From assembly GCA_046349595.1 (NCBI GenBank), contig JAXMCA010000002.1, forward strand, positions 1,240,001 through 1,304,000: a stretch of 64,000 nt of DNA. The letters run 5' to 3'. This document shows positions 60,693-64,000 of this stretch, in pieces (the first letter of the stretch is position 1; the number at the start of each line of letters is the position of its first letter). A program made the translations under genes and the position numbers. The DNA comes from JACRLW01 sp046349595 (GTDB lineage Bacteria; Planctomycetota; UBA1135; UBA2386). The notes under the pieces are model-generated. The model had not been told where the DNA came from. It saw nothing but the letters and a program-made list of their open reading frames with translations, and searched no databases.

Positions 60693-61450
60693 TCAGCGCA
60701 GCGCGCGGGCGAGATCCGCGGGACGGTCGGTGTTGACGAGGTCCACGCCGGCCGCGCGCTGCGCCGCCCAGCATGCCGGCGTGTCGGGTGCGCCCCAGAA
60801 GCGGATACGGCGACCCTGGGCGTGGGCGCGCGTGCAGAGGGCGGCGAGGGCACGCGCGTCGTCTTCGGGCATCGTGCCGAAGCCGTCCCACTCGAAGTGT
60901 CGCTTCCAGTCGTCGCTGATCAGCGGGACCAGGGCCGCCGGGGGATCGCGGTCGAGATCGACGGGGCGGCCATCGATCGCACACAGGCGTTCGTCGTCGC
61001 GTTCGACCAGGGAGCGGGGTCGATCGCCGGACAGGATGACCGTGACCGCGCCGGTCTCCACCGTCTCGCCGCGGAAGCGGGTCAGCATCGATCGATGGCG
61101 CTCGAGTGTGTCGCGGAGCTGCGGCCACAGCGCGGCGCCTCCGGTCTTGATGTCGATCAGCAGGGTGAAGCCGTCGCCCGGCGCGACCACGCAGCCGTGC
61201 TTCGCGACCATCTCGCGCAGCGGATCGAGGTACATCGATTCGAGCGTGCGCCCCGGGCGGAGCATCCAGGTCTCGTGACCGACGCGCAGCTCGCCCTCGA
61301 CCAGGAACACATCGGCCTCCACGCTGCACAGGCCCGCATCGACGGCTTCGAGCAGCGGACGTCGGCGCAGGTAGTCGTTGTGCGAATGACCGGGCACCGC
61401 GGTCGACGGGGCCGCAGCGCATCCGCACAGCAACAGGACGAGGAGTCGCT

Positions 61451-61454
<4 letters not shown>
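60693..61454 (-). CDS. Glycerophosphodiester phosphodiesterase-like lipoprotein
   Basis: A 253-residue GDPD-family protein. A lipoprotein signal ends LLLLCGC. The GDPD core begins PGHSHNDYLRRRPLLEAVDAG with the first catalytic His and the Glu-Asp pair VEADVFLV; IDIKTG fits the later metal site. It would release glycerol-3-phosphate from deacylated phospholipids at the cell surface. GTG 61454 overlaps the stop of the UgpC-like ATPase gene, so both are translated together. Confidence 0.85.
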
Positions 61455-62503
<1,049 letters not shown>

Positions 62504-62529
62504 GGCGCGCAGCGTAGGCCGGCCACTCT

Positions 62530-62565
62530 CGGCTTGCACCAGCGTGCCGGCTTGCACCAGCGCGC
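62530..62565. repeat. 18-bp tandem duplication upstream of the ABC ATPase
   Basis: CGGCTTGCACCAGCG occurs at 62530-62544 and 62548-62562; the full 18-base units match at 17 of 18 positions. It lies in the leader of the ABC gene, in or before the likely promoter, and resembles the duplication at 8246. Confidence 0.8.
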
Positions 62566-62657
62566 ACGACAGGGGCGCCCCGGCGACGGATGAGCATCCA
62601 GGATGTTCGTCTGCGCCGAGGCGCCGGCCCCCTCTACGCAGCCATCCCTCGCCGTGG

Positions 62658-63359
62658 TCAGGACTTTTCGCGGCGGATGCGCCGCACCTGCCCCGCGGCA
62701 TCGCCGACGAAGGCCTCGCCGGCCATTCCGACGAACAGTCCGCACTCGAGCACGCCGGGGATCGCATTGAGCGCGAGTTCGAGTCCGCGCAGGTCGGTGC
62801 GCGCGGGCAGATCGGCATCGAGGACGAAGTTGCCGTTGTCGGTGATCACCGGTCGACCGTCGCTCCGCGCGCGTCGGGTGTTCTTCAGTCCGAGTGCGGC
62901 GACGGCGGCGGCCGATTGCCTCCACCCGAAGGTCAGCACCTCGATCGGCAGACGGAAGGTGGCGCCGAGTCGCGGCACCAGCTTGGTGTCGTCGGCGATC
63001 ACCACGAAGTGGTCGGCGGCGGCGGCGACGATCTTCTCGCGGGTCAGCGCCGCGCCCCCGCCCTTGATCAGATCGAGGTTCGGATCGATCTCGTCGGCGC
63101 CGTCGACCGCGACATCGAGTCGGTCGACGTCGTCCAACGACACGATCCGGAGCCCGAGGCGCAATGCGAGTTCGGCGGTCGCCTCGCTGGTCGGAACGCC
63201 CGTCACGCTGAATCCCTCGTCGCGAGCCCGTTCGCCCAGCCGGTCGAGGAAGAAGGCGACCGTGCTGCCGGTGCCGAGGCCGAGCTTCACGCCCGACGGG
63301 ATCGTGTCCGCGACGGCGCGGGCGGCGGCCCGCTTCCCGGCGCTGCGAAGATCGCTCAT
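62658..63359 (-). CDS. rpiA: Ribose-5-phosphate isomerase A
   Basis: A 233-residue enzyme that interconverts ribulose-5-phosphate and ribose-5-phosphate. Family motifs are GLGTGSTV, VDGADEIDPNLDLIKGGGAALTREKI and TDNGNFVLD. ATG 63359 is chosen because the conserved sequence starts right after it; ATG 63380 would add seven residues. It is divergent from the truncated gene at the window end. Confidence 0.95.
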   Translation of the reverse strand: MSDLRSAGKRAAARAVADTIPSGVKLGLGTGSTVAFFLDRLGERARDEGFSVTGVPTSEATAELALRLGLRIVSLDDVDRLDVAVDGADEIDPNLDLIKGGGAALTREKIVAAAADHFVVIADDTKLVPRLGATFRLPIEVLTFGWRQSAAAVAALGLKNTRRARSDGRPVITDNGNFVLDADLPARTDLRGLELALNAIPGVLECGLFVGMAGEAFVGDAAGQVRRIRREKS

Positions 63360-63421
63360 GCGGGCGGAGGATAGGGCCATCGGGTTCGCAGGTCGCCCGC
63401 GAACGGCTATAGGGATCCGGA

Positions 63422-64000
63422 TTGGATCCGCACCACGATCACTCCCGAAGCCTGGGCGAGGATGCGCCGCACCAGCAGGAGACCGCGCGACGCGTGCGCG
63501 GTGATCTCGCCTTCGTCCTGCGCTGGTCGCTGGTCGTCGTCGTGGCGCTGGTCGTCGCGGTGGTGATGGGTCGCGCACGACTGCGGCCGCGGATCACGGT
63601 GAGGGGACCCGACAAGCTTCCGGTCGCCGCGCACCTCGAACTCTTCGAACTCGATCGCAGCCCGAGCGCGCCTTCGCCCACGCCCCGGATCGGGGAAGCG
63701 CACAGCGACGACCCGGACGAGGTGTGGATCGACACCGAGATCGGACCCGACGGCTGCCTGGCCAGGGTGAGCGCCGCAGGGCTCGGGATCGGCACCGGCT
63801 TCATCGAACACTGGGGCATCTCCTCGCCGGTCGACCTCGCCCCACCGATCCGGGTCGACGGTTCGGTGCTCGCCTTCGGCGGCATCCCGATCCACGACGC
63901 GGAGGTGCAGCTCCTCGGCGGTGGTCCGCGCGGTGTGCCGCTCGTCACCGTGCGCACCGACGCGGACGGGCGGTTCCGCATCGACACCGTGTCTCCCACG
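63422..64000 (+). CDS. Membrane-anchored protein, 3' end outside the window
   Basis: An open reading frame of 193 codons from TTG 63422 to the window end, with AGGG at 63411-63414. It has a His/Arg/Glu-rich N-terminus and one membrane helix (about residues 35-53), then a predicted beta-rich extracytoplasmic region with a carboxypeptidase-regulatory-like segment (IPIHDAEVQLLGGGPRGVPLVTVRTDADGRFRIDTV-type pattern). Function unknown; incomplete. Confidence 0.65.
   Translation, partial: MDPHHDHSRSLGEDAPHQQETARRVRGDLAFVLRWSLVVVVALVVAVVMGRARLRPRITVRGPDKLPVAAHLELFELDRSPSAPSPTPRIGEAHSDDPDEVWIDTEIGPDGCLARVSAAGLGIGTGFIEHWGISSPVDLAPPIRVDGSVLAFGGIPIHDAEVQLLGGGPRGVPLVTVRTDADGRFRIDTVSPT

Overview
The window is high-GC, densely coding bacterial chromosome with many 1-4 base start/stop overlaps and frequent GTG and TTG starts. 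The gene set (alternative complex III joined to a caa3 oxidase, bacillithiol synthesis, NhaD, secreted proteins with Cys-poor C-terminal beta domains, a type 2 PyrF) suggests a Gram-negative, aerobic heterotroph. A deep planctomycete-like lineage is my best guess, but this is inference from gene content; no rRNA or tRNA gene is present to anchor it.

Layout. 0.1-1.5 kb: a membrane-anchored SGNH hydrolase. 1.8-14.5 kb: one respiratory operon, actA-B-C-D-E-F, a small membrane protein, sco, then ctaC-D-E-F, which would pass quinol electrons to oxygen through a multihaem alternative complex III and a cytochrome-c-fused caa3 oxidase. 14.5-22.5 kb: an SNF2 ATPase with a SWIM zinc-finger partner, a block of strong hairpins, NhaD, a beta-CASP RNase-like protein, an XRE regulator and a small secreted protein. 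22.6-25.4 kb (minus): proton-translocating transhydrogenase pntAA-AB-B. 25.5-34.9 kb: pyrF-bshC-bshB1, a candidate selenoprotein gene read through an in-frame TGA, parA with a partner, a large secreted protein, bshA and a cysteine desulfurase. BshA, BshB1 and BshC together would make bacillithiol.

35-40 kb: dnaA with a greatly enlarged linker, an outer-membrane-type protein, ogt and an AAA+ regulator without the sigma-54 contact loop, followed by three near-identical 141-bp tandem repeats. 40.4-46 kb: an RluA synthase, frataxin, then a minus-strand glycosyltransferase/MoxR/cysteine-synthase-like operon and a TPR lipoprotein. 46-50.5 kb (minus): a compact operon with a Tat-exported Cys-containing protein, a DUF692 (MNIO) enzyme, a small partner, a zinc dehydrogenase and a tagaturonate epimerase. 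50.5-64 kb: M1 peptidase, FabI, MutY, a MoCF-domain protein, gyrA, a calcineurin-like protein that has lost its metal ligands, Nudix, a methyltransferase, a GDPD/UgpC-like pair, rpiA and a truncated membrane protein.

The two observations I rate highest are the candidate selenoprotein (28710-29078), whose in-frame TGA is followed at the right distance by a perfect SECIS-like hairpin with a GGTC loop, and the DUF692 operon with a Cys-containing Tat substrate.
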